Shown here piece by piece: positions 52,111 to 63,976 of a DNA stretch of 64,000 nucleotides. The notes under the pieces were generated by a model. That model saw only the letters and a list, made by a program, of their open reading frames with translations. It did no database searches and was not told the DNA's origin. Positions within the stretch are counted from its first letter, which is position 1. Each line of letters opens with the position of its first letter. Both the position numbers and the translations under genes were made by a program. The stretch is from Eutreptiella sp. 'Long Island Sound 2002' (taxonomy: Eukaryota > Euglenozoa > Euglenophyceae > Eutreptiales > Eutreptiaceae): contig OZ038397.1 in assembly GCA_964036045.1 (NCBI GenBank), positions 23,693,342 to 23,757,341 on the forward strand. The letters are read 5' to 3'.

Positions 52111-55100
52111 CACAACACAGCACAGACAGCACAGCGCAGCAGAGCACAGCAGAGCACAACACGACACAGCACAGCACAGCACAACACGACATAGCACAAC
52201 ACAGCACAACACAGCACAGCACAGCACAACACAGCACAGCACAGCACAACACGACACAGCACAACACAGCACAACACGACACAGCACAGCACAGCACAAC
52301 ACGACACAGCAGAGCACAGCACAACACAACACAGCACAACACAGCGCAACACAACACAGCACAACACAGCACAACACGGGACAGCAGAGCACAGCACAAC
52401 ACGACACAGCACAGCACAGCACAGCACAACACAGCACAGCACAGCACAACACAGCACAACACGACACAGCACAACACAGCACAACACAGCACAGCACAGC
52501 ACAACACAGCACAGCACAGCACAACAGAGCACAACACAGCACAACACAGCACGGCACAGCACAGACAGCACAGCACAGCAGAGCACAACACAGCACAACA
52601 CAGCACAACACAGCACAGCACAGCACAGCACAACACGACACAACACGACACAGCACAACACGACACAACACAGCACAACACAGCACAGCACAACACGACA
52701 CAGCACAGCACAGCACAACACAGCACAGCACAACACAGCACAACACATCACAGCACAGCACAACACAGCACAGCACAACACGACATAGCACAGCACAGCA
52801 CAACACAGCACAGCACAGCACAGCACAGCACAGCACAGCACCGCACAGCACCGACAGCACCGCACCGCACGGCACAGCACAGCAGAACACGACACAGCAC
52901 AGCACAGCACAGCACAGCACAGCACAGCACAACACGACACAGCACAACACAGCACAGACAGCAAAGCGCAGCAGAGCACAGCAGAGCACAACACGACACA
53001 GCACAGCACAGCACAACACGACATAGCACAACACAGCACAACACAGCACAGCACAGCACAACACAGCACAGCACAACACAGCACAGCACAGCACAACACG
53101 ACACAGCACAACACAGCACAACACGACACAGCACAGCACAGCACAACACGACACAGCAGAGCACAGCCCAACACAACACAGCACAACACAACACAGCACA
53201 ACACAGCACAACACGACACAGCAGAGCACAGCACAACACGACACAGCACAGCACAGCACAGCACAACACAGCACAGCACAGCACAGCACAGCACAACACG
53301 ACACAGCACAACACAGCACAACACAGCACAGCACAGCACAACACAGCACAGCACAGCACAGCACAGCACAACACAGCACAACACAGCACAACACAGCACA
53401 GCACAGCACAGACAGCACAACACAGCAGAGCACAACACAGCACAGCACAGCACAACACAGCACAGCACAGCACAACACAGCACAGCACAGCACAGCACAG
53501 ACAGCACAACACAGCAGAGCACAACACGACACAGCACAGCACAGCACAACACGACACAGCACAACACAGCAACACACAGCACAACACGACACAGCACAAC
53601 ACAGCACAACACAGCACAGACAGCACAACACAGCACAACACAGCACAGACAGCACAACACAGCAGAGCACAACACAGCACAGCACAACACAGCACAACAC
53701 AGCACAACACAGCACAACACAACACGACACAGCACAGCACAGCACAGCACAACACAGCACAGCACAGCACAGCACAGCACAGCACAGCACAGCACCGCAC
53801 CGCACAGCACAGCACAGCACAGCACAGCACAGCACAGCACAGCACAGCACAGCACAGCACAGCACAGCACAGCACAGCACAACATAACACAGCACAACAC
53901 AGCACAGCACAGCACAGCACAGCACAGCACAACACAGCACAGCACAGCACAGCACCGCACAACACAGCACAGCACAACACAACACAACACAACACAGCAC
54001 AACACAGCACAGCACAGCACAGCACAACACAACACAACACAACACAGCACAGCACAACACAACACAACACAACACAGCACAACACAACACAACACAACAC
54101 AACACAGCACCGCACAGCACAGCACAGCACAACACAGCACAACACAGCACAACACAATGCAGCACAACACAACACAACACAACACAGCACAACACAGCAC
54201 AACACAACACAACACAACAAAGCACAACACAACACAACAAAACACGACACAGCACAACACAGCACAGCACAGCACAGCACAGCACAACACAGCACAACAC
54301 GACACAGCACAACACAGCACAGACAGCACAACACAGCACAACACAGCACAACACAGCACAACACAGCACAGCACAACACAACACAACACAACACAACACA
54401 GCACAACACAGGACAGCAGAGCACAGCACCGCACAGCACAACACAGCACAGCACAGCACAGCACAACACAACACAACACAGCACAGCACAGCACAACACA
54501 ACACAACACAGCACAGCAGAGCACAGCACCGCACAGCACAACACAGCACAGCACAACACGACACAGCACAACACAGCTAAACACAGCACAACACAGCACA
54601 ACACAACACAGCACAGCACAACACAGCACAGCACAGCACAACACAGCACAGCACAGCACAGCACCGCACCGCACAGCACAGCACAGCACAACACAGCACA
54701 ACACAGCACAGCACAACACAACACAGCACAACACAGCACAGCACAGCACAACACAACACAGCACAACACAGCACAGCACAGCACAGCACAACACAGCACA
54801 GCACAACACAGCACAACACAGCACAACACAGCACAACACAGCACAGCACAGCACAACACAACACAGCACAACACAGCACAGCACAGCACAGCACAACACA
54901 GCACAGCACAACACAGCACAACACAGCACAACACAGCACAGCACAGCACAACACAGCACAACACAGCACAGCACAACACAACACAGCACAACACAGCACA
55001 GCACAGCACAACACAACACAGCACAGCACAGCACAGCACAACACAGCACAGCACAACACAGCACAACACAGGACAGCAGAGCACAGCACCGCACAGCACA

Positions 55101-55770
55101 ACACAGCACAGCACAGCACAGCACAACACAACACAACACAGCACAGCACAACACAACACAACACAACACAGCACAGCAGAGCACAGCACCGCACAGCACA
55201 ACACAGCACAGCACAACACGACACAGCACAACACAGCTAAACACAGCACAACACAGCACAACACAACACAGCACAGCACAACACAGCACAGCACAGCACA
55301 ACACAGCACAGCACAGCACAGCACAGCACCGCACCGCACAGCACAGCACAGCACAACACAGCACAACACAGCACAGCACAACACAACACAGCACAACACA
55401 GCACAGCACAGCACAACACAACACAGCACAACACAGCACAGCACAGCACAGCACAACACAGCACAGCACAACACAGCACAACACAGCACAACACAGCACA
55501 ACACAGCACAGCACAGCACAACACAACACAGCACAACACAGCACAGCACAGCACAGCACAACACAGCACAGCACAACACAGCACAACACAGCACAACACA
55601 GCACAGCACAGCACAACACAGCACAACACAGCACAGCACAACACAACACAGCACAACACAGCACAGCACAGCACAACACAACACAGCACAGCACAGCACA
55701 GCACAACACAGCACAGCACAACACAGCACAACACAGCACAACACAGCACAACACAGCACAACACAGCACA
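52111..55770. repeat. Pentamer array 2, about 730 units
   Basis: It has the same CAGCA/CAACA/CGACA family as array 1 but is richer in CAACA, especially from 53.9 to 55.7 kb. Occasional ACAGACAGC inserts change the 5-bp register, for example near 52125, 52560, 52957, 53409, 53498, 53617, 53645 and 54321. An internal duplication is visible: the ACAGGACAGCAGAGCAC string and the rare ACACAGCTAAACACAG recur near 54410/55070 and 54570/55231, offsets of about 660 bp. Confidence 0.95.
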
Positions 55771-56383
55771 GGCAGTGAGGTAGTGCATTGCGGGAGTTTC
55801 ACTGCCCACTGCCCCAGGGCAGTGAGGCGGTGCATTGCAGGAGTTGCACTGTCCACTGCCCCCAGGCAGTGAGGCAGTGCATTGCAGGAGTTCCACTGCC
55901 CACTGCCCCCAGGCAGTGAGGCAGTGCATTGCAGGAGTTCCGCTGTCCACTGCCCCCAGGGCAGTGAGGCAGTGCATTGCAGGAGTTGCACTGCCCACTG
56001 CCCCCAGGCGTTGAGGCGGTGCATTGCAGGAGTTTGGAGTTGCACTGCCCACTGCCCCCAGGCAGTGAGGCATTGCATTGCAGGAGTTGCACTGCCCACT
56101 GCCCCCAGGCAGTGCGGCGGTGTATTGCAGGAGTTGCACTGCCCACTGACCCAGGGCAGTGAGGCAGTGCATTGCGGAGGTTGCACTGTCCGCTGCCCCC
56201 AGGCAGTGAGGCAGTGCATTGCAAGAGTTCCACTGCCCACTGCCCCAGGGCAGTGAGGTAGTGCATTGCAGGAGTTCCACTGCCCACTGCTCTGGGACAG
56301 TGAGGCAGCGCATTGCAGGAGTTGCACTGTCCACTGCCCCCAAGCAGTGGGGCAGTCCATTGCAGGAGTTCCACTGCCCACTG
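55771..56383. repeat. 47-bp minisatellite array B, about 13 units
   Basis: The array starts abruptly at GGCAGTGAGG after the last pentamer and ends at CCACTGCCCACTG, where a 94-bp array begins. It contains one unit with the TTTGGAGTTGC insert near 56032. Its last 170 bp carry the GCAAGAGTTCC, CTGCTCTGGGACAG and CCCCAAGCAGTGGGG string that precedes all three 94-bp arrays. Confidence 0.95.
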
Positions 56384-56982
56384 AAGAAGATGGCCCCCCA
56401 CTGGCCTTGCAGGAGACTCCGAACACCCCCTGGGCAGGACTCCCCGTCCCCCCCAGGCCGGTGCGCCCGGTTCTCTGAAGAAGATGGCCCCCCATTGGCC
56501 TGGCAGGAGACTCCGAACACCCCCTGGGCAGGACTCCCCGTCCCCCCCGGGCCGGTGCGCCGGGTTCTCTAAAGAAGATGGCCCCCCATTGGCCTGGCAG
56601 GAGACTCCGAACACCCCCTGGGCAGGACTCCCCGTCCCCCCCGGGCCGGTGCGCCCGGTTCTCTGAAGAAGATGGCCCCCCATTGGCCCTGGCAGGAGGC
56701 TCCGACCACCCCCTGGGCTGAACTCCCCGTCCCCCCCAGGCCGGTGCGCCCGGTTATTGGAGGATGATGGCTCCCCATGGGCCTTGCAGGAGGTTCCGAC
56801 CACCACTTGGGCTGGGCTCCCCGTCCCCCCCAGGCCGGTGCGCCCGGTTCTCCGAAGATGATGGCCCCCCATAGGCCCTGAAGGATGCCCCGACCGCCCC
56901 CTGCGTTGGACTCCCCATCCCCCCAGGCCGGTGCGCCCAGTAGTACATCCCCACAGGCCCGGCACTACACTCCGACCACCCA
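56384..56982. repeat. 94-bp minisatellite array A, about 6 units
   Basis: The unit contains AAGAAGATGGCCCCCCATTG, GGCCTGGCAGGAGACTCCG, ACACCCCCTGGGCAGGACTC, CCCGTCCCCCC and GGCCGGTGCGCCCGGTTCTC. The repeat period is 94 bp. The last units diverge (TTATTGGAGGATGATGGCTC, then TTCTCCGAAGATGATGGCCC, then CCCAGTAGTACATCC) and the array returns to 47-bp units at CATTGCAGGAG. No gene is inferred. The plus-frame peptide MAPHWPGRRLRTPPGQDSP is periodic with the repeat. Confidence 0.93.
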
Positions 56983-59376
56983 TTGCAGGAGTTGCACTGC
57001 CCACTGCCCCCAGGCAGTGAGGCAGTGCATCGCAGGAGTTGCACTGCCCACTGCTCCCAGGCGGTGAGGCAGTGCGTTGCAGGAGTTCCGCTGCCCACTG
57101 CCCCAGGGCAGTGAGGCAGTGCATTGCAGGAGTTGCGCTGCCAACTGCCCCCAGGCAGTGCGGCAGTGTATTGCAGAAGTTGCACTGCCCAATACCCCCA
57201 GGCAGTGGGGCAGTGCATTGCAGGAGTTCCACTGCCCACTGCCCCCAGGCAGTGAGGCAGTGCATTGCAGGAGTTCCGCTGCCCACTGCCCCCAGACAGT
57301 GAGGCAGTGCGTTGCAGGAGTTGCACTGTCCACTGCCCCCAGGCAGTGGGGCAGAGTAATGCAGGAGCTGCACTGCTCACTGCCCCCAGGCAGTGCGGCA
57401 GTGTATTGCCGGAGGTCCACTGCCCACTGCCCCCAAGCCAGTGCGGCAGTGCGTTGCAGGAGTTGCGCTGCCCACTGCCCCCAAGCAGTGCGGCAGTGTA
57501 TTGCAGGAGTTGCGCTGCCCACTGCCCCCAGGCAGTGAGGCAGTGCGTTGCAGGAGTTGCACTGCCCACTGCCCCAAGGGCAGTGAGGCGGTGCATTGCA
57601 GGAGTTCCACTGCCCGCTGCCCCCAGGCAGTGGGGCAGTGCATTGCAGGAGTTCCACTGCCCGCTGCCCCCAGGCAGTGAGGTAGTGCATTGCGGGAGTT
57701 TCACTGCCCACTGCCCCAAGGCAGTGAGGCGGTGCATTGCAGGGGTTGCACTGTCCGCTGCCCCCAGGCAGTGAGATAGTGCATTGCAGGAGTTCCACTG
57801 CCCACTGCCCCCAGGCAGTGAGGCAGTGCATTGCAGGAGTTCCGCTGTCCACTGCCCCCAGGGCAGTGAGGCAGTGCATTGCAGGAGTTGCACTGCCCAC
57901 TGCCCCCAGGCGTTGAGGCGGTGCATTGCAGGAGTTCCACTGCCCACTGCCCCCAGGCAGTGAGGCAGTGCATTGCAGGAGTTGCACTGCCCACTGCCCC
58001 CAGGCAGTGAGGCAGTGCATTGCAGGACTTCCACTTCCCACTGCCCCCAGGGCACTGAGGCAGTGCATTGCAGGGGTTGCACTGCCCACTGCCCCCAGGC
58101 AGTGAGGCCGTGCATTGAAGAAGTTACACCGCCCACTGCCCCCAGGCAGTGAGGCAGTGCGTGGCAGGAGTTTGGAGTTGCACTGCCCACTGCCCCCAGG
58201 CAGTGAGGCATTGCATTGCAGGAGTTGCACTGCCCACTGCCCCCAGGCAGTGCGGCAGTGTATTGCAGGAGTTGCACTGCCCACTGACCCAGGGCAGTGA
58301 GGCAGTGCATTGCAGAGGTTGCACTGTCCGCTGCCCCCAGGCAGTGAGGCAATGCATTGAGAGAGTTCCACTGCCCACTGCCCCAGGGCAGTGAGGTAGT
58401 GCATTGCAGGAGTTCCACTGCCCACTGCTCTGGGACAGTGAGGCAGTGCATTGCAGGAGTTGCACTGTCCACTGCCCCCAAGCAGTGGGGCAGTGCATTG
58501 CGCGAGTTCCACTGCCCGCTGCCCCCAGGCAGTGAGGTAGTGCATTGCGGGAGTTTCACTGCCCACTGCCCCAAGGCAGTGAGGCGGTGCATTGCAGGGG
58601 TTGCACTGTCCGCTGCCCCCAGGCAGTGAGATAGTGCATTGCAGGAGTTCCACTGCCCACTGCCCCCAGGCAGTGAGGCAGTGCATTGCAGGAGTTCCGC
58701 TGTCCACTGCCCCCAGGGCAGTGAGGCAGTGCATTGCAGGAGTTGCACTGCCCACTGCCCCCAGGCGTTGAGGCGGTGCATTGCAGGAGTTCCACTGCCC
58801 ACTGCCCCCAGGCAGTGAGGCAGTGCATTGCAGGAGTTGCACTGCCCACTGCCCCCAGGCAGTGAGGCAGTGCATTGCAGGACTTCCACTTCCCACTGCC
58901 CCCAGGGCACTGAGGCAGTGCATTGCAGGGGTTGCACTGCCCACTGCCCCCAGGCAGTGAGGCCGTGCATTGAAGAAGTTGCACCGCCCACTGCCCCCAG
59001 GCAGTGAGGCAGTGCGTGGCAGGAGTTTGGAGTTGCACTGCCCACTGCCCCCAGGCAGTGAGGCATTGCATTGCAGGAGTTGCACTGCCCACTGCCCCCA
59101 GGCAGTGCGGCAGTGTATTGCAGGAGTTGCACTGCCCACTGACCCGGGGCAGTGAGGCAGTGCATTGCAGAGGTTGCACTGTCCGCTGCCCCCAGGCAGT
59201 GAGGCAATGCATTGAGAGAGTTCCACTGCCCACTGCCCCAGGGCAGTGAGGTAGTGCATTGCAGGAGTTCCACTGCCCACTGCTCTGGGACAGTGAGGCA
59301 GTGCATTGCAGGAGTTGCACTGTCCACTGCCCCCAAGCAGTGGGGCAGTGCATTGCAGGAGTTCCACTGCCCACTG
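56983..59376. repeat. 47-bp minisatellite array C, about 51 units
   Basis: These are the same 47-bp hairpin units, running from the end of 94-bp array A to the start of 94-bp array B. The right-hand 1.7 kb is an 855-bp tandem duplication, listed separately. Rare variants include GCCCAATACCCCC near 57188, GACTTCCACTTCCC near 58027 and 58882, and AAGAAGTTACACCG near 58117. Confidence 0.95.
57650..59376. repeat. 855-bp tandem duplication within 47-bp array C
   Basis: The string AGTGAGGTAGTGCATTGCGG occurs near 57677 and again 855 bp later near 58532. Every following landmark keeps the 855-bp offset: GAGATAGTGC, GGCGTTGAGGCGG, GGACTTCCACTTCCC, GTGGCAGGAGTTTGGAG and TGCTCTGGGACAG. The two copies differ by only a few bases. 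The unit equals 18 x 47 bp plus 9 bp, the extra being explained by the TTTGGAGTTGC insert. Confidence 0.9.
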
Positions 59377-60122
59377 AAGAAGATGGCCCCCCACTGGCCT
59401 TGCAGGAGACTCCGAACACCCCCTGGGCAGGACTCCCCGTCCCCCCCGGGCCGGTGCGCCCGGTTCTCTGAAGAAGATGGCCCCCCATTGGCCTGGCAGG
59501 AGACTCCGAACACCCCCTGGGCAGGACTCCCCGTCCCCCCCGGGCCGGTGCGCCCGGTTCTCTGAAGAAGATGGCCCCCCATTGGCCTGGCAGGAGACTC
59601 CGAACACCCCCTGGGCAGGACTCCCCGTCCCCCCCGGGCCGGTGCGCCCGGTTCTCTGAAGAAGATGGCCCCCCACTGGCCTTGCAGGAGACTCCGAACA
59701 CCCCCTGAGCAGGACTCCCCGTCCCCCCCAGGCCGGTGCGCCCGGTTCTCTGAAGAAGATGGCCCCCCATTGCCCTGGCAGGAGACTCGTAACACCCCCT
59801 GGGCAGGACTCCCCGTCCCCCCCGGGCCGGTGCGCCCGGTTCTCTGAAGAAGATGGCCCCCCATTGGCCTGGCAGGAGACTCCGAACACCCCCTGGGCAG
59901 AACTCCCCGGCCCCCCGGGCCGGTGCGCCCGGTTCTCTGCAGAAGATGGCCCCCCATTGGCCTGGCAGGAGACTCCGAACACCCCCTGGGCAGGACTCCC
60001 CGTCCCCCCCGGGCCGGTGCGCCCGGTTATTGGAAGATGATGGCTCCCCGTGGGCCTTGCAGGAGGTTCCGACCACCCCTTGGGCAGGACTCCCCGTCCC
60101 CCCGAGGCCGGTGCGCCCGGTT
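59377..60122. repeat. 94-bp minisatellite array B, about 8 units
   Basis: It has the same unit as array A. The junction into it is identical (CCACTGCCCACTG then AAGAAGATGG), and the flanks sit at a constant 2,993-bp offset from array A. It exits at CCCGGTTATTGCAGG into a 47-bp unit. Units differ at a few bases, such as CCCATTGCCCTGG near 59768 and CAGAACTCCCCGGCC near 59898. Confidence 0.93.
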
Positions 60123-61099
60123 ATTGCAGGAATTCCACTGCCCACTGCCCCCAGGCAGTGAGGCAGTGCATTGCAGGAGGTCCACTGCCCACTGCCCCCA
60201 GGCAGTGAGGCAGTGCGTTGCAGGCGTTCCACTGCCCACTGCCCCCAGGTGGCGAGGCAGTGCATTGCAAGAGTTGCACTGCCCACTGCCCCCAGGCGGT
60301 GAGGCAGTGCGTTGCAGGAGTTCCACTGCCCACTGCCCCCAGGCAGTGAGGCAGTGCATTGCAGGAGTTGCACTGCCCACTGCCCCAGGGCAGTGAGGCA
60401 GTGCGTTGCAAGAGTTGCACCGCCCACTGCCCCCATGCAGTGACGCACTGCGTTGCAGAAGTTGCAATGCCCACTGCCCCCAGGCAGCGAGGCAGTGCAT
60501 TGCAGGAGTTGCACTGCCCACCGCCCCCCGGGCATTGCGGCAGTGTTTTGCAGGAGGTCCACTGCCCACTGCCCCCAGGCAGTGAGGCAGTGCATTGCAG
60601 GAGTTCCACTGCCCGCTGCCCCTGGGCAGTGAGGTAGTGCATTGCAGGAGTTGCACTACCCACTGCCCCCAGGCAGTGAGGCAGTGCATTGCAGGAGTTC
60701 CACTGCCTACTGCCCGAGGGCAGTGAGGCAATGCATCGCAGGAGTTGCACTGCCCACTGCCCCCAGGCAGTGGGGCAGTGCATTGAAGGTAGTCCACTGC
60801 CCACTGCCCCCAGGCAGTGAGGCAGTGTGTTGCGGGAGGTCCACTGCCCACTGCCCCCAGGCAGTGGAGCAGTGCATTGAAGGAGGTCCACTGCCCACTG
60901 CCCCCAGGCAGTGCGGCAGTGTATTGCAGGAGGTCCACTGCACACTGCCCCCAGGCAGTGAGGCGGTGTATTGAAGGAGGTCCACTGCCCACTGCCCCAA
61001 GGCAGTGGGGCAGTGTATTGCAGGAGTTGCACTGCCCACTGCCCCTAGGCAGTGGGGCAGTGCATTGCAGGAGTTCCACTGCCCACTGCCCCCTGCCCA
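60123..61099. repeat. 47-bp minisatellite array D, about 20 units, diverged
   Basis: These are 47-bp units with more substitutions than elsewhere, for example GGCAGTGTGTTGCGGGAGG near 60830 and ATTGAAGGAGGTCC near 60875 and 60970. GGAGGTCCACTG replaces GGAGTTGCACTG in many units. The dyad symmetry is partly lost in those. The array ends in GCCCCCTGCCC near 61099. Confidence 0.9.
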
Positions 61100-61295
61100 C
61101 GACAACAGTGCAGCAGGGCACACACAGTGCAGTGTGGTGCAGAGCACCAAGCAGAGTGCACCACACAGAAGGCACTGGTGGTGCAGCGCGGCACGCAGGG
61201 TGCAGTGGGCAAATGAGACCCTGTGTGACTGCGCGCAGGCGTCGGCAAGGCAGTGTCGGCCAAGTGCGAGAGTGCACTGGTCCGGCTATGCCACA
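61100..61295. other. Short spacer between 47-bp array D and leader copy 2
   Basis: About 200 bp rich in GTGCAG and CACACA motifs, with no clear periodicity. It may contain decayed 47-bp material (GGCAGTGTCGG, AGTGCACTGG) but cannot be aligned to it with confidence. No coding signal or RNA gene is recognised. Confidence 0.5.
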
Positions 61296-61399
61296 ACACA
61301 CTTACACACGGCGCGCACACAACACACACAGCCCAGCCCGTTTACCTGTACCCGTGGGTAGACATCCCGGCCTTTGCCTTTCGGTAACAGCGCCTTCGG
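61296..61399. repeat. Leader element, copy 2 (104 bp), abutting pentamer array 3
   Basis: Near-identical to 52006-52110: ACACACTTACACACGGCGCG, CAGCCCAGCCCGTTTACC, GGGTAGACATCCCGG and GGTAACAGCGCCTTCGG in the same order and spacing. As in copy 1, the pentamers begin at once on its right. Confidence 0.9.
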
Positions 61400-62524
61400 C
61401 ACAACACAGCACAACACAACACAGCACAACACAGCACAGCACAGCACAACACAGCACAACACAGCACAGCACAGCACAACACAGCACAGCACAACACAGC
61501 ACAACACAGCACAACACAGCACAACACAGCACAACACAGCACAGCACAGCACAACAAAGCACAACACAGCACAGCACAGCACAACACAGCACAGCACAGC
61601 ACAGCACAACACAGCACAACACAGCACAACACAGCACAACACAGCACAACACAGCACAACACAGCGTAAACACAGCACAACACAGCACAGCATAGCACAA
61701 CACAGCACAACACGACACAGCACAACACAGCACAGCACAGCACAACACAGCACAGACGGCACAACACAGCACAGACAGCACAGCACAACACAGCACAGCA
61801 CAACACAGCAGAGCACAACACAGCACAGCACAACACAGCACAACACAGCACAACACAGCACAGCACAACACAACACAACACAGCACAGCACAACACAACA
61901 CAACACAACACAGCACAACACAGCACAGACAGCACAGCACAGCACAACACAACGCAGCACAACACAACACAGCACAACACAGTACAACACAGCACAGCAC
62001 AGCACAACACAGCACAACACAGCACAACACAGCACAGACAGCACAACACAGCACAACACAACACAGCACGACACAGCACAGCACAACACAGCAGAGCACA
62101 ACAGAACAGAGCACAACACAGCACATCACAACACAGCACAACACAGCACAACACAGCACAGACAGCACAGCATAGCAGAGCACAGCACAGCACAGCACAG
62201 CACAGAACAGCACAGCACAACACAGCACAGCACAGCACAACACAGCACAGCACAGCAGAGCACAACACAACGCAGCACAGCACAGCACAGCACAGCACAG
62301 CACAACACAACACGACACATCACAGCACAGCACAGCGCAGCACAACACAGCACAGCACAGCAGAGCACAACACGACGCAGCACAGCACAACACAGCACAA
62401 CACAGCACAACACAACACGACACAGCACGGCACAACAGGACACAGCACAGCACAGCACAACACAGCACAGCACAACACAGCACAACACAGCACAACACAG
62501 CACAACACAGCACAACACAGCACA
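61400..62524. repeat. Pentamer array 3, about 225 units
   Basis: Alternating CAGCA and CAACA units with a few CGACA, resembling array 2 in composition more than array 1. Interruptions include AGCGTAAACAC near 61663 and ACAGACAGC or ACAGACGGC near 61753, 61766, 61928, 62037 and 62160. It passes directly into a 47-bp array at GGCAGTGAGG, as array 2 does. Confidence 0.95.
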
Positions 62525-63283
62525 GGCAGTGAGGTAGTGCATTGCAGGAGTTGCACTGTCCACTGCCCCCAGGCAGTGAGGCAGTGCATTGCAGGAGTTC
62601 CACTGCCCACTGCCCCCAGGCAGTGAGGCAATGCATTGCAGGAGTTCCGCTGTCCACTGCCCCCAGGGCAGTGAGGCAGTGCATTGCAGAAATTGCACCG
62701 CCCACTGCCCCCAGGCGTTGAGGCGGTGCATTGCAGGAGTTCCACTGCCCACTGCCCCCAGGCAGTGAGGCAGTGCATTGCAGGAGTTGCACTGCCCACT
62801 GCCCCCAGGCAGTGAGGCAGTGCATTGCAGGACTTCCACTTCCCACTGCCCCCAGGGCACTGAGGCAGTGCATTGCAGGAGTTGCACTGCCCACTCACTG
62901 CCCGCAGGCAGTGAGGCCGTGCATTGTAGAAGTTGCACCGCCCGCTGCCCCCAGGCAGTGAGGCAGTGCGTGGCAGGAGTTTGGAGTTGCACTGCCCACT
63001 GCCCCCAGGCAGTGCGGCGGTGTATTGCAGGAGTTGCACTGCCCACTGACCCACGGCAGTGAGGCAGTGCATTGCGGAGGTTGCACTGTCCGCTGCCCCC
63101 AGGCAGTGAGGCAGTGCATTGCAAGAGTTCCACTGCCCACTGCCCCAGGGCAGTGAGGTAGTGCATTGCAGGAGTTCCACTGCCCACTGCTCTGGGACAG
63201 TGAGGCAGCGCATTGCAGGAGTTGCACTGTCCACTGCCCCCAAGCAGTGGGGCAGTGCATTGCAGGAGCTCCACTGCCCACTG
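62525..63283. repeat. 47-bp minisatellite array E, about 16 units
   Basis: This array corresponds to array B plus extra units. From GCAAGAGTTCC onward it lies exactly 6,900 bp from array B with few differences. It also contains the GGACTTCCACTTCCC and GTGGCAGGAGTTTGGAG units typical of array C, so it combines segments of both. It ends at CCACTGCCCACTG before a 94-bp array. Confidence 0.93.
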
Positions 63284-63976
63284 AAGAAGATGGCCCCCCA
63301 CTGGCCTTGCAGGAGACTCCGAACACCCCCTGGGCAGGACTCCCCGTCCCCCCCCAGGCCGGTGCGCCCGGTTCTCTGAAGAAGATGGCCCCCCATTGGC
63401 CTGGCAGGAGACTCCGAACACCCCCTGGGCAGGACTCCCCGTCCCCCCCGGGCCGGTGCGCCCGGTTCTCTAAAGAAGATGGCCCCCCATTGGCCTGGCA
63501 GGAGACTCCGAACACCCCCTGGGCAGGACTCCCCGTCCCCCCCGGGCCGGTGCGCCCGGTTCTCTGAAGAAGATGGCCCCCCATTGGCCCTGGCAGGAGG
63601 CTCCGACCACCCCCTGGGCTGGACTCCCCGTCCCCCCCAGGCCGGTGCGCCCGGTTATTGGAGGATGATGGCTCCCCATGGGCCTTGCAGGAGGTTCCGA
63701 CCACCCCTTGGGCTGGGCTCCCCGTCCCCCCCAGGCCGGTGCGCCCGGTTATTAGCAGATGACGCCTCCCCATGGGCCCTGCAGGAGGCTCCGATCACCC
63801 CCTGGCCTGGACTCCCCGTCCCCCCCAGGCCGGTGCGCCCGGTTCTCCGAAGATGATGGCCCCCCATAGGCCCTGAAGGATGCCCCGACCGCCCCCTGGG
63901 TTGGACTCCCCATCCCCCCAGGCCGGTGCGCCCAGTAGTACATCCCCACAGGCCCGGCACTACACTTCGACCACCC
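63284..63976. repeat. 94-bp minisatellite array C, about 7 units
   Basis: It is the same as array A at an offset of 6,900-6,901 bp, including the diagnostic TTCTCTAAAGAAGATGG unit near 63468 and the divergent end units. It carries one extra 94-bp unit, containing TTATTAGCAGATGACGCC near 63750, after which the offset becomes 6,995 bp. It exits at CATTGCAGGAG as array A does. Confidence 0.93.

Noticed and set aside
43801-56520. Cysteine-rich frames (LCCAVLCCVV) and Gln/His/Thr frames (STAQHNTAQH)
   Set aside because: The pentamer arrays have almost no T on the plus strand and no A on the minus strand, so stop codons cannot occur. Both strands are open in several frames at once.
49174-63283. 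CRISPR array
   Set aside because: The 47-bp units are directly abutting with no unique spacers, no cas genes are present and the setting is eukaryotic. The internal dyad is part of the repeat itself.
56383-63976. Proline-rich small proteins (MAPHWPGRRLRTPPGQDSP) from the 94-bp arrays
   Set aside because: The frames repeat with the 94-bp period, are open in overlapping alternatives and have no unique sequence.
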